The position numbers and the translations under genes were made by a program. A stretch of 64,000 bases of DNA from Amphiura filiformis (lineage: Eukaryota; Echinodermata; Ophiuroidea; Amphilepidida; Amphiuridae), in contig NC_092637.1 in assembly GCF_039555335.1 (NCBI RefSeq), positions 41,173,726-41,237,725 on the forward strand. The letters run 5' to 3'. Shown piece by piece: positions 13,334-26,900 of the stretch. The notes under the pieces are model-generated. The model was not told the origin of the DNA. It saw only the letters and a program-made list of their open reading frames with translations, and made no database searches. How positions within the stretch are numbered: position 1 is the stretch's first letter; each line of letters opens with the position of its first letter.

Positions 13334-13378
13334 ATCAGTTGTGTCCCACCCCTTGTATGAAGATATCATACTACCTTT
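13334..13378 (+). repeat. 45-base direct repeat, copy 1
   Basis: ATCAGTTGTGTCCCACCCCT... is identical at 14,111-14,155. This may mark ends of a decayed element of about 0.8 kb. Confidence 0.6.
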
Positions 13379-14110
13379 GGTATCACAAAATAGATCGTAT
13401 TTTTCTCATTACTATCCTGAAATTTGACGCTCCAAGTCGATGTATTTCCGGAGAAATCGGAGAATTCACACAAAAATAGCTTCCTTGGTGGCTACCAATT
13501 TCTTGAATTATGGACAGGCTTATCGTAGATAATTATAGTCTCCTCAACAGCTAGTTTGGTTTCGCATCATCCACATTGTATGAGAAGAGCAAACCGCAAT
13601 AACTACTGAAGAGACTTCTGATCGACCACGTTACTTTAAAGCTTTAAAATTCCTTCTGAAATTAGCAGCTGCTCGTTAATAACTGAAGAACGGTATAGCC
13701 TCGATGGCTAAACGATACATTTTCTGAATCCTTATGACTAGACGAACAGTCCATTTTTAGCACATTTGACCAAGATTGAAATTTGACCCTGAGTAATGTT
13801 CGATGACTTTTTCCCGCCATAAGCTATTCCAGTTAAATTGCTCTCAAGCATTTTTGTTTAGATTATGATATTAACTACCAATGGTAAAAGTGCATCTTCC
13901 CACCCCCACCCCCTCCTCAAGTGGTAACGCCCAATCCCCTGGGTCATCCACCAATATGAGTATTTTTCAATTTATTAAACATTAATTATGGCGACATGCT
14001 TGAGAAAATCATTATCCCTTTTTTGTGCTTTTCATTTTTTCAAACCATCGAAAAAATTTGGTTTACAATTCAGAACTTCCTTCAATAAAAATATTCTCGT
14101 CTATACATTT

Positions 14111-14155
14111 ATCAGTTGTGTCCCACCCCTTGTATGAAGATATCATACTACCTTT
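14111..14155 (+). repeat. 45-base direct repeat, copy 2
   Basis: Second copy of the repeat at 13,334-13,378, just downstream of the likely gene B poly(A) signal. Confidence 0.6.
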
Positions 14156-14203
14156 ATAGCTTATTTTATGTGTAACAAGATATATTTACAATGTCACTAA
14201 TCA

Positions 14204-14209
14204 TTTATT
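14204..14209 (-). other. Possible poly(A) signal of gene B
   Basis: Minus-strand AATAAA about 395 bases after the stop. If used, the 3' UTR would contain the palindromic element at 14,343-14,503. Sequence match only. Confidence 0.35.
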
Positions 14210-14342
14210 AAACCATATTTTAAAGTTTAAATGAGCAAAATATTATGCTATACAAAACTATTCTGTACATGATGATGTTTTCATGCGGGGAGAAATTGTC
14301 GTCACAATCCACTTTAAACTTGTTCACAACGCTAACGTTATT

Positions 14343-14503
14343 AGAGAGCTTGCGAAATGGAGTTACTTTAACTTTAACTTTAACGTCTAGAGGATTATAG
14401 AGGATTATGTATTCAAAACCACCTTGGTTTTGAATACATAATCCTCTATAATCCTCTAGACGATAAATTAAAGTTAAAAGTAACTTTCATTCTCAAACTC
14501 TCT
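14343..14503. mobile_element. Near-perfect palindromic MITE in predicted gene B 3' UTR
   Basis: Arms AGAGAG...TAACTTTAACGTCTAGAGGA and on to GTATTCAAAAC meet around CACCTTG. It is flanked by ATT on both sides, a 3-base target duplication. Transcribed, it would fold into a hairpin with arms of about 75 bases. Confidence 0.8.
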
Positions 14504-14601
14504 ATTATATCAAATAAGCGAAACTTACGGCAGCACTGTAAATTTGCCACGTTCAATTTATATAATTACATTCACATTTTTTCACATTTTGATCATCTAT
14601 T

Positions 14602-14926
14602 TCAATTTAACTTCTTCGTACTCTTCATTATCACCCCTTCATTACATCTAACGACTGATTCATTATCGTAGACAGCACTCTCTGTTGCAGGTTGCTCTTG
14701 TGTCTCATCCGCATGGCTTAGCCCGCCACCGATATCTTGGTAAATCGCTTCATCTTCGTCAGGATGGACCTTCATATCCTGGTATGTCGTGTCTCGTTCT
14801 TCTGGTTTATATTTCACGTAGCCACCTGATGACATCTGGATCTGGGCACTTGAAGAAACACCGGTTATGATATTTGACGGAACGTGACTCTTTTTCTTTG
14901 AATTATTCTTCGCTCTGCAGTTTGAT
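14602..14926 (-). CDS. Gene B exon 17: cytoplasmic tail with tyrosine motifs, stop
   Basis: 107 codons plus TGA. Tyrosines: GGYVKY (1059, 1062), TTYQDM (1071), AIYQDI (1085), AVYDNE (1109). YQDM fits a PI3K p85 SH2 site, YDNE a Grb2-type Y-x-N. YQDM-x10-YQDI is ITAM-like in spacing, but with Met at the first +3 position. No kinase or phosphatase sequence follows. Confidence 0.92.
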
Positions 14927-17900
14927 CTGTAAGTAAATAATTCAGTCGTTATTTGTTAATAAATTAAAAACAATATTACAATTATCATTTATAACATAAA
15001 AATAACTGACCTCATTTTCAATACCAGTAAGACAATCACAATCGCCATTAATGCGATCACGCATACAAACACTGCTGTCAGTATCATGTGTGCTCCTGGA
15101 CCTGTTAACAAGATATAAATGTATGAGAAATGTAAGGATCGTTATATTGCACGTTTTGTGGTGTACATGTGCATAATACACCGCAGAACCCCCACAACCC
15201 CCACAAGCTACACATACCCATCAGGTAACCATATGGGGAATTACTAACATTTATTCATATTTGCACTGCAAAAACTGTGTTTAGAGATTGAACACCTTTT
15301 TCCCCTCGATTTGTAAACACGTGTATTATCTAAACACCAATGTCGAACTTCAAAATATCAAGTGTTTAATATCTAAACTCAAGGCATCAAATTCCTAGAC
15401 ACGTTAAGCATTTAAATATGTTTACAAAAATCAAAGACACAGTGGTGTCTAGAATATTTATCCTATTAACAGTGTTTTGCAGTGTATGCGTGTATAGGGG
15501 GGAGGCTTTTTGGGACGTGAGCACATCAAATAAAAAGGGGGATAGTTCCTGGTTGCAGTAACGTCCATGGTTGGAATGCAAAGACTCATATTAACATCCG
15601 CACTTGCCAGCAAACACCTACGCACCCATTGGCGTAGCAAGAGCCTCGTGGCCCATGGACAAGGAGTAGTGCAGGTCCCTCTTTACATCATATTTATCAC
15701 CCCTCCCCCATTTTCGCTTTTGCTTGGGGCCCCAAACCCTCGGTCCAGTGGCGTTCCTCCACCCTGTCCACCAGCTTACTACGCCAAATGTACGCACCTT
15801 TTACACACACCCACAAACATAAAATGAAATCAAATATACCTTCTGTAGGGTTGGATTGGGATCTGGCACTCAATGATGCGAGCGTTACTTCGGTACCCTC
15901 GGACCAAGAGACCACGCGACGCTATGATGTAAGAACAGAGATAAGAAAATAATGAGTGAAAAAATGCAAGAAAGGGAGATACAAGTATCAGATTAAAATA
16001 GTTCAAATACACCAGACACAAAAAGAAACTCGTCAGTTATAGTCATCCTTGCTGTTCAACAACCTGATAATTTTGGATTATTCAGAAATATACATTTTGT
16101 TAATTGGACTTTGCATCTCATTTGACACACTGTTCGTGAAAATCGAGCACGAATTGAACAAGATATGCGCCTCCAAACCGTCAAACCCCAAAATCAAAAG
16201 TTGCAATTTCAACGATTTTCAATGGGAACACATCGTTGTATTGCACACAAGCACCACGGGCCAATCAAAAAAGCACACGATGTAACAGGCACAATTGAAT
16301 CTTTAAAATTGATTTTGGGGTTTGAGGGTTTGGACCGCATATCATGGTCAATTCTTGCTCGATATTCACGAACAGGATGTTAAATGGGACAGCAAAGTCA
16401 AATTACAAAATGTATATTTCAGAATAATCCAAAATTACAGGTTGTTATACAGCAAGGTTGACTATAACTGACGAGTTTCCTTTTGTGCCTGATGTAGATG
16501 CGGATTATAGCAATTAATGAAAGGAGGATGTACATGGATGAGGTGAGTCATTTAAGGGGGTACTGCACCCCTGCCCAATTTTGTGCCTATTTTTGCATTT
16601 TTCTCATAAATGATAGCGCATTGGTGACAAGTAAGATATGTATATTATAGGGGCAAGGACTACAACTACTGCACTGGAAATTTTATTTCAGCACAGACAA
16701 CAGTTGTGGAGTTACAGTCAAAAATGAGGAAAACCAATATTTGATCAATAAATCAATAACTACTTGCTTTGAGTTGCCGAAATTTCAGTGCAGTAGTTGT
16801 AGTCCTTGCCCTATAATATACATATCTTACTTGTCACCTATGCGCTATAATTTTTTAGAAACATGCAAAAATAGGCACAAAATTGGGCAGGGGTGCAGTA
16901 CCCCCTTAAAGAAAGAATACTATGAAACCGGAAAACAAAACTGATGAAAAAGAGAAAGAAAACAATGAGGACAAAGTGACGTATAGAAAGAAGTATAATG
17001 TATTTAAAGTGTAGAAATTAATACAATTTTTATTACAAAATACCGTGTCATTGATGCGGCTATAATATGCAATGTATACTCTGTACGTATTTCCATCATG
17101 TAGTGGTGGATTGTTGTATTCTCCATAAGTCTTTGCATCACCTATTACGAATCTGGAGCTCTTTTTCACATCTGCTTTTGGTAAGCTTGCAGCCACATAG
17201 GCAATATATATCGGTGAGTGTATCTTCTCCTGAAATGAAATTGCTCCCGAATTCTTCACATTGGTTTCCAACTCGACACCTACTTGATATCCACTGAGAA
17301 TATGAAAAAGTATACTAATTTTAGCGATGTGTCCTCCTTTAAACTAAAGCCCAAATGAAGACCAGAGCGCAAGAAGACCGTAAGTCCTATTTGGCATTTT
17401 GAGATATGATCGTTTAAACTTTTTAAAATAAGATAATTTGAAAGTAGAAAAAAGCTATAATATTGGTACATCTCAGGTACATGGGTATAGGCAAGAAGAA
17501 TCATTTTGTGTATCAACCAAGTAAATATCTGTAATATTGATCGATATTGATCGATTTATCATTTTTGGACTTACGGTCTTCTTGCGCTCGGATTGAAACA
17601 AAAGCTTATAACTCAAAACTGAATGCAGATGTTGGAAATATTTAACCATATTGGTAATCTATGTGAAAAGACGAGCAATTCGACACCTTGAATTGTAAGG
17701 TTGTTTAAAAATTTGACCTTAGTTGACCTTTAACCGGAAGTGACCCTCTAACTCATTAACCGAGCTCAAAATGTATGATAAATTATATATTTTCGTAATC
17801 GTTGTGATGAGACGAGTAATTTGACATGTTTCTTGACGACATTGGACAATTTTTCATTTTTACCCCTCTTGACCCCTCACGTGACCCCTATAGGGAGGGG

Positions 17901-20900
17901 GCCAATGTAAAAAAAAATGTCAAAATTTTTGTCTTCATCCAATAACTTCAAAACCATCTGCAACTCAATTTCGTCAAAAGTGGACTTGCAGTCGTATTGG
18001 AGGATGATGATGATAATGACCGTCATCATTATCATCATAATTAAATTGTATACAGGTTGATATATAAACATAATATAATATAAACACAAGATAAACAGTC
18101 TTCTGGATCTGCTGCACATTTTTGAGTGATTCTCGTTACCCAAAATGAAGCGTTTATACATAGCTTACCTGACGAACTCAGAAGAACTCACTGGAATTAG
18201 TATCTCAACAGTGGATGATGCTATTTGATTAGAAGTAATATCCGGTAAGGCAGTAGGCTTCGGAATATCTGTTTCATGTCACATAGAGATCAAATTTACA
18301 ATGTGTAGAGAGACAAATAAAAATCGTATCGAAGAAGAAGAGAATCTAAGAAATTCCAGTTATTACAACAAACTTTCTGATGGGGTGAAACACCCACACA
18401 CACGAAGTAATTATAGTTCCCTATAAACTTGAAAAATATGTCTTTATGTCTCAGTAAAGAGTAGAACTCATTTGATGAAGCTTTGCACAATATTGCAGTT
18501 CTGCATTTGCACGTGCTAGTATGCAACAAACAAGAAAATAATACACCGATACGAGGCAGATGAACACTTCTTTAAGGCATAATATGGTATGTTGCAGGGC
18601 AAATAATTATATTTTGTAAGGGATCAAAATGCTCATGTACCTTCAATTGTTGCAGGAGTGGTAAAAAGGAGGATGCTGGTATGGTCTCCTTTACCTTCAC
18701 CAGAGTAAGCGGCCACAAGCAATTTATACTTCGTAGACGGCTTGAGAGAGGAAAATGTGTACGTTCTCTGATCAGCATCAATCTCATCGTCAATAATGGG
18801 TTTTGAAGTCGACACAAAAGTTAAATCGTATGGCTTTTCAATAATTATTGCTTGCACCTGGAATATACAAATATATATTTCAAATGAACAAAGTAAGAAC
18901 CCTAAAATCCTCTTCATAAACAGTTTTCTCTATAACAAATTGCCAAAATGCAACAAGATGAAGTAATTACACCTTTAACAAGTAGTAAATGTGATTTTTA
19001 AGATAAATGATTGAAATCAATAAATCGATTATTAAAACTTAATTGGCATCACTAATCGTCAAACCATTTCGAAAATAATAAAATTGATGGTAATATTCCA
19101 CGTTTAACCTTACACGATCAAACCGTTAAAATGTATAATTTCAAATGGTATTTCTTTAAAAAATGAATCGTGTTTGCTTTGAAACTTACTGAATAAGCAA
19201 TGATGACCCCGTGTGGATATTGTGGTTCGATCCAAGTCACGTTTATTGAGTGTTTTGACACGTCATGTACTTGTAATAATCTTGGTGCACTTGGTACTTG
19301 AAATTAAAATAAATAAATGAATACAGAAATTAAAACTCATACTGATAAGGTAGTAGATACGTTAGCCCAGGCTCCCAGACAATGGATGAGATGGGGTGGT
19401 GGAAGCACTCAAGTTCACCTTACCGGGCCTTAGTGGGCCACTTTATGCCTCGCCTGACCCCTGCTCCCGTTTTTCTATCCCCAAATTGGGGCATAACTAT
19501 ACTAGTATATCCAACTCACTGGATATTTTGCAATTCACTCCACTTAGATTTGCACGCATTTCCTTTTAAAATATTTAAAAGAAAATAATATTTAAATGAA
19601 CATCTTTAAAGTAAAGGTAAATATGGAAATAACAATAAATAACGTTACATACATATTTCAAATACTTTATTAGATAACTGCAATTATATACAAAATACAG
19701 AGAACGCACAATAAAGCTCGCAGAGCAGGCGGCAAATTCAAAGTCTAATTACATGCAAAAAGTGAGAAACCATGGAAAACACATAAAAAGCAAAAACTTT
19801 AAACCATGGCGATGAGTAAACCCATAGCCATGCAAGCAAATGACAACAAGAAGGGCGAAAACAAATTAGCGCTGTGCATTGACCGCGCCAACACGCATTT
19901 GCCACACAATTTTTGAGCCAATGCCAGCGCTGATGCTCAAATATTTAGCAATGGCTTTGCTCCTCCGGGTGTCAAACCCAAGTATTTTTAACCCAGGCAC
20001 CACGCTTTTGTGGACACACCCTGTAGAACCAATGATGATGATGACGATTTTGCATGAGTAATTTGTGTCGAGAGTGATCAGTTCACACAAAGGACTGTAA
20101 TACATAAATTTGGTATTCAACTATATATGCCCCTTTTAACTGTTCGTCAAGGATGAGTAAGTATTTGTATAGCGCATTTTACATAAAGATCAAGGCGCAT
20201 CTTCTACCTATATAAGGAATAACACATTAGGAGCTACATTCTACTTCAGTGCAACTGAGGTTAAGAAAAATGGTTACATTGTACCTACCAGCTTCGCTAG
20301 TTTTAATCGGTAATACAAAATATGGACCTGGACCAGATTCTGTGATCGCCGCAACTTTGAATATGTAGTCTGTGTATGGGTCCAGATTCCCTATCGTAAT
20401 ATCTTCAAAGTCCGTTGAGTTATTCTCTACTAAGGTGTCGCCGACGGTGTGAAGGACGTATGGATACGATTCTATTTCGCCATGCCTAGAGCCACAAGGA
20501 GGCAAAGACCACCGAAAACTGATGTGATTAGATGACACTTCGTATGCAGTTACATTTGTAGGTGGAAGTATTGGGGCTGTAGGTATCAAATGATGTAAAT
20601 AAAATTTTAGATGATCATCTTATGGATGTGCGCGATATATACAATATGTTTAGATAAAACATATTGAAAAGAAAGTTTACATTTTGACACAATTATTGTT
20701 ATGGTTATTTAGACGAGTGATGTCATTCCAATGTTATTTTAAACGTCTACTTCAGTCTGACAGGCATTTGTCAGAGGTTAGTAAGAACCAAAAAGAGACG
20801 TCTTTCCTGTATCCAAAAGAGGCAACTATGCATAGGTCTGGGAAATATATATATTTCGTACAAAAGTTTAACTAAGAGCATATGTTGCGACTCACATGCT

Positions 20901-23900
20901 GTATTAGTCGTTCCATTGACAAAGGCAGTTCTCCCATCTGTATTACCATTTGTGGCGCTTACTGATACTTCGTACGTCGAATGTGGTAACAACGTCTCTA
21001 TAATTGCTTCCCAGCCAGAACCTCTATACGAGAAAGGTCTCCAAACTTGAGGATTTTCAACGACCATCTCACACTGATCTTTGAGCAGTAGCTGAAACTG
21101 TATCGTGTAACCGGTCACACAATTGTTGTCTGATGCTAGTTGCCATGACACACGTAGCTCATTTGAAGAGGATTTGCCCTGCGCTTTTAACGAACTGACC
21201 TGTCCGGGATCTTAGTCAGATTGAAAATAACAGAAAATTCATCTGTATCATTACTATTATTATATTTTGGGATAGTGTGACTATGCAATGAAGTAGATTT
21301 AACTTCAGATGTTGATATACTTTCCAAAACAGTCAGCAGAATATGTTCATCAATAAACAACATAAATTAGCCATAAACGATGACAGGAAAACTTAAAGAC
21401 TCATATTTATATTTGATGTCAGGGATGTCGTCCACGTTGGAAGAAAACGGCCGCTACTGGGTCTCAACCGTATTGGCTCTGTGGATCATTGGAACGGGCA
21501 TCAATGTTTATTTAAAAATGTTAGTCAGTTACTTTGATAGGACATTAAGCTGTTAAGCTTTACAAAGACTTTTGCGTGAATACAAAATTGTTTAAAAACA
21601 ATTAATTTGCAAAGACAAAATAAATAATTCTTACTTATTGTTCTTGTTCTCCCCGTGATTAAATTAGACCAAGGTCCATCACCCGCGTCATTTGAGGCAC
21701 GTACGCGAAAGCGATACGCCGAACACTCAATCAGATTACTGATTGTTACGTTTGTAAAGGATGTTGCACCGTCAATTAATTTGTAATTAGCATCCAAAAG
21801 GTTGTATTTATATTGTAGTCCACCTCCATTAATCTGGCCGCACGGTACTGGCTTCCAGTTAAACGTAAGACCATTAAATGTTGTCTCAGTAGTAGCAGAT
21901 GGCATCAGTGATGTAAAAATTGGTTCTTGAAGAAATGCAAGAAAATATATGCATTCAAAACTAATCTTGAAATTTTTGAGTAACCCTAAACCCGTCCCCT
22001 CGAAATAACACAAATAAACATAAAAACCAACACTAAAAAAAACAACAACAAAACCAAAAACAACAACAACAACAAAAAAAACAAAAAAAACAACAAAAAA
22101 AACAACAACCAAAAACATAAAAACTCACAAAAAGAAAACAAATAAACAGCAGCAGCAACAACAACAACAACAACAACGACAAACAGCAAAATAAAACCCT
22201 TAAAACAAACAAACAACATAGAACCAATAACGTATCGTTTCAATTATTTAGGTGCTCCAAAGCCCATGGTGCGAAATGCGCTTTCTACCTAATATTGTTG
22301 TTATTATATTATTAATGTCAAATCAGTTTGAAAGAAGGATATATTAAAAAAGTATGAACGAAAATATATTATATTGATTTTCAATAAATAGTTTTACAGC
22401 ATTGTGTTAAGAATTTTAGGCAAAAAAGTATATTTTTCTAGATTTCTCAAAAATTCAAAAAAAAATGATACGGTATAAAATCTCCCCTACATACAAAATG
22501 CACGTGCTGTACACATATTCTTTTTAGCCTTTGTCAGTTTGTTCGGAGAGAGGATAATACCTGCATGGATTCAATCTTCATAGAATGATGAAAGTAGTGG
22601 ACTTATCATCGATCCCCGATTAACACTGCAAGTAAATATCTTAATTTTTCTGAGACAGGAATAGCTTTTATTAATTTGAGCAATACATGGTGCCCGGAAA
22701 CTACTATTGTTTATGTACTTTGTTTACTAAACGCCAAGTGGTTAAAGCTCTAAACTCTAGATTGAGTCATACAATATGAAAATACTCTAGAATCATACCA
22801 TCATATAAACTTCGAGCATTCAAGGAAGTTTCCGGCAATCAAAACATGCCTTATATGGAAGAAAAATAATTATTAAGCACGAATCACGCGGTTTTATTTA
22901 AAACAAACTCAACAAACAGTGACCATAAAAACGAATAACACGCGATATTCAAATTTCCCGGACGCCGAAATTGTCGAGTGCAATGCCGTTCAAGTAATAC
23001 AACGAAGGCTGACGACAATTAAGCACAAATAACCATTACGTCATTGCAGTTAGACAATTTCGGCGCGGGAAATGTGATATCGCGCGTTGAGAGGGGACTG
23101 TTTTTATTCGTTTTCATGGTCAATATGAGTTTGTTTTAAATAAAACCATGTGATTCGTGCTTGATTATTTTATAACATATAAGGCATAATATTATGATTG
23201 CCGGAGTCTTATTTTAAACTAATGGTTGATTTTTTTAGTAACAGCACAGCCGATTCTAGTAAAGGACCTGATTCTATGCAGCTAACTAACCAGCTTGCTG
23301 AGTCGTTACATCCATGGACAGCGTTGGACCTGACCGCAAATTATGTCGACTTGTTACTGAAATCATGTACGTCGAATGAGAGACCAGATTTGGAATTGTA
23401 GCTTCCGAACTTGTGGTAGTTAAGGTATGTATATCATCAGCCCGTTCATCACATTGATCCAGATTAGTCAATCTAAATTCCACCAAGTAGTCTATGACAT
23501 TGGAGCAAGGACTCGGGTCTGGATCCCATTGCAGTTGCACAGAGATTTGGTTCGAAATAGACTGCATATTTGTAATCATTTGTGGATCTGAATAATAGAT
23601 TTAAGAATGATAAATCAAATATCGTTATTATTCAGGATAGAAGCTAGCAGTATTAATCATGTTAATGCGCCAATCACTAACTGTAATACATACCCTAACA
23701 GTAATTAAAAAAAAAAACCCTGTTGCACTAAAAACCAACATAAATTAAACAAGGGATTTGGATGACCATCCCTCGTGCTCATTTTACAAAGTGCTCCTAT
23801 TAAAACTATATCGACAGTACTGGCTGGGAACCCTATGTGTTTGCTCCAATAGTTTATTATTTCTATTCAAAGCTAAACACCAGATGAAAACGGCATGTTT

Positions 23901-26900
23901 AGCCATTTTATTTTAAACTTCGTGTACTTATTTTAATATCAATGAACAAAGAGACCATAATACCGACCCCAGGGTACCAACTGCAGGCACACAATGCACG
24001 ATTTTCAATCAGAAGAAGCACCCCTGTTGGTTAATGACGTGGCCTAAACGAACTGCTAATACGTGGTTAAAAGGAACAGAAATAAGAAATTATATAATTA
24101 TCTCTTCCTACCTGGGCAGCGCTCTTCCAACATTAAGCAGGTGTAATGAAAAGGAAGCAAAAGAAAACAGAACGAACACATGATTAACAATATGGTTTTA
24201 AACTGTCACCCTAACATAGACAATATAATGAGGAGAATTTTAAAACAAATCTTGGATATCAGAGTCGTGGCAACGTATGGTCCATTGACGAAAGACGGAT
24301 CTAAAATTAAAACTTCATCAACAACAGCAGCAGTTGCGCACAATAGACCCTTGACTATAAAATCACGTTCTTGTGTATATTTCCCTTATGTTCCCTTTAT
24401 AGTGGACGGACTCAGATACGGCATTACTACAATTGGGAATTCTGCATTAATGTCATACAAACCCCAGTATTAAATTTGGTAAATAAACCGAATAAAATCT
24501 TTGAAGGAAAATGCCTATTGATTGACAGATAAAGTATAAGGCTTTTCCAATTGGTAGCATTATGTTTATCAGTTGAAGTCGACTCCAAGCGAGTTCTATT
24601 ATAGTTAAGTCAAAAACCTCAATTTGGTGACCACTCTCTGGCTAGTAAGGTTTGACGACTGATTCGACTTCTATGGACCATTTAGAAATAAAATAGCCTC
24701 CATGTCCCTCGCGAAAATCCCGGCATTTTTCGCTAGAGGCCAAAATCAAAATGGCCGCCGCCACCATTTTGAAAATTTAAGTTTTGAACCAGAGCACCTA
24801 TAATCATGCACAAAGACACTTTTACGGATATGTCGAGTACAAGGATTCCGATTTTGACATTAGTTTGACATTACGGCATCATTTTCACCCAGAAATCAAG
24901 CACCATCTTGAAAAATTTAGATTTTTCAAAATGGTGGCGGCAGCTATTTTGGATTTTGGCCTCCAGCGAAAAATTCCGGGATTTTCGCGAGGGACATGGA
25001 GGCTATTTTTTTTTCTAAATGGTCCATAGAAGTCGAATCTATCGTCAATCCTTATTAGCCAGAGAGTGGTCACCAAATTCAGGTGTTTGACTTAACTATT
25101 ACCTTGACAATTCACCCCATACCAGTCTGGATGACACCTATTCCATCTACATATTCCCGTGTGTATGGATCACAGGTAACATCGTCAGCACAATGACATA
25201 CGGACCTGCAACTGGCTCCATAGAAACCTTCTTGACAATCTATACAAAATCAAGAGAATTGCTTGCACATTGGTAAGAAAATGCACTCATTAGAGAATGA
25301 ATTTGGAGAAAACCTTCTGATAATTACAAACACTCGCAAAGCAGCAAGACCTTCCCTCTAAGCTTTTAATCCGATAAGCTGATTATCTATTTGTTTTCAC
25401 GAATTGGAAGACATTCTTTGATGTATTACTGAGCTGGTGGCTCAGCATAGTATTTTATTAACAGAAGGTATTCTCCAAATTCGTTTCCTAATGTATACAT
25501 TGCTCCTTGTTTGGTGCAACTCATGTCATGAAACAAAATCATAATACTGCGCCGCTCAACATTTGTATATTAATATTTCTGTTTGCAAATAGGCACGTTA
25601 TTCACTCTCTATTGACGATCAGTATTCAAATGAGTGGAAACAAAACACATTAATTAATTACGATAATGCGGGCTTATAAAAGCTATGATGCGTTTACAAA
25701 CATGTTTCGCCACACAATTGTATCGCTTGAAATTGTAACGAAATTAACCGTAAACACGAAACGAGGTGTGTAAATAGAACCCGTCCGCACGTACGAGACG
25801 TACTACTTTGTCGCCGGACGGGCTATGTTCCTAACCAGCCTTTCCGACGAACGTCCTGACGGATGCCACTAAAGCGAATAGTCACACACCGACCGCCGAA
25901 ATACCATGACAGAATTGTTTATCTTTTGTTTGGCATTTTTAGGCCACAATTATTCTTATTTTGGCCCATTTTAGCATTAAAATACACATTGCAAATTTTT
26001 GCGCGCTTCAATCACGCACGACCCGGTAAAGTCATTTTAGTAGCGGGTCAACGGGAAATTTTGCACCTTGGAAATGTAGTCCACTGGTAACTAGCACCTA
26101 GGCACTAAGACAGCGCCCGAACACCAATACATCAAAACCAAATTTACACAAAACATATTGATATGTTACGTTCAGGCCGGACGGTTAACTTTTAGGAACA
26201 GCCTGTCATGCGGTTGCTTTTTGGCTGAATTTTACACACTGGTGATGGGTACGCCTTTTAGCAGCGTTAGAAACTGAAATTATTGAATTCAACTTTATTT
26301 AATTAGCTTCAACAAAAGATTTTCCTCTTAATACAAAGTCATAATTAATTAGTATAAAGGAATTGGTTAAGACGATTAGACGAGGTTGCTTTACTTATTG
26401 AAAATAAGAGTAAACTTACTTAAATTACAGTCTATACCACGATACCCTGACCCACATGAACACCCGTATGGATGAGGTAGACAAAACATACGCCCTCTAC
26501 ACGCATCTTGATTCACACTAGAACAGATGAGTTGCCAATCTTGACCCCAGTGATTACGTCCGTGAGCTGCTTCAAGAAAAATGCGGTATTATTTGATTGT
26601 AATGTCTGATATAAAAGCGGATAGTTTGAATGCAATACAAACATATTATTGGTTCGCTAATAAGACTTTTTGAAATATTGGGTGAGACACTTGCATTGAA
26701 CGCAATATTAAACAAAATCAAGGTAAAACCATTTATTATGATTTACATCTTCTACTGTTAGGTATGTAAATGGGTAACAGGACCGTTTTCCTGTAAAATG
26801 AGCTGAAGCTTATTTCATGGGGACCCATGCATGATATAATACTGCAGCAGCCCCCAAAACACGATTTTTTAGTTTAAATGAACTAATTTTATATTCATAC

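Noticed and set aside
8892-14601. A tyrosine kinase or phosphatase domain belonging to gene B downstream of its tail
   Set aside because: No HRD, DFG, WPD or HC-x5-R text in any frame here; only repeats.
24250-24455. Possible relic of a third Ig domain between EGF3 and FN3-1 of gene B
   Set aside because: A phase-1 acceptor precedes text with one Ig-like Cys strand, but a stop comes after 18 codons, no second Cys strand is seen and gene C has no counterpart.
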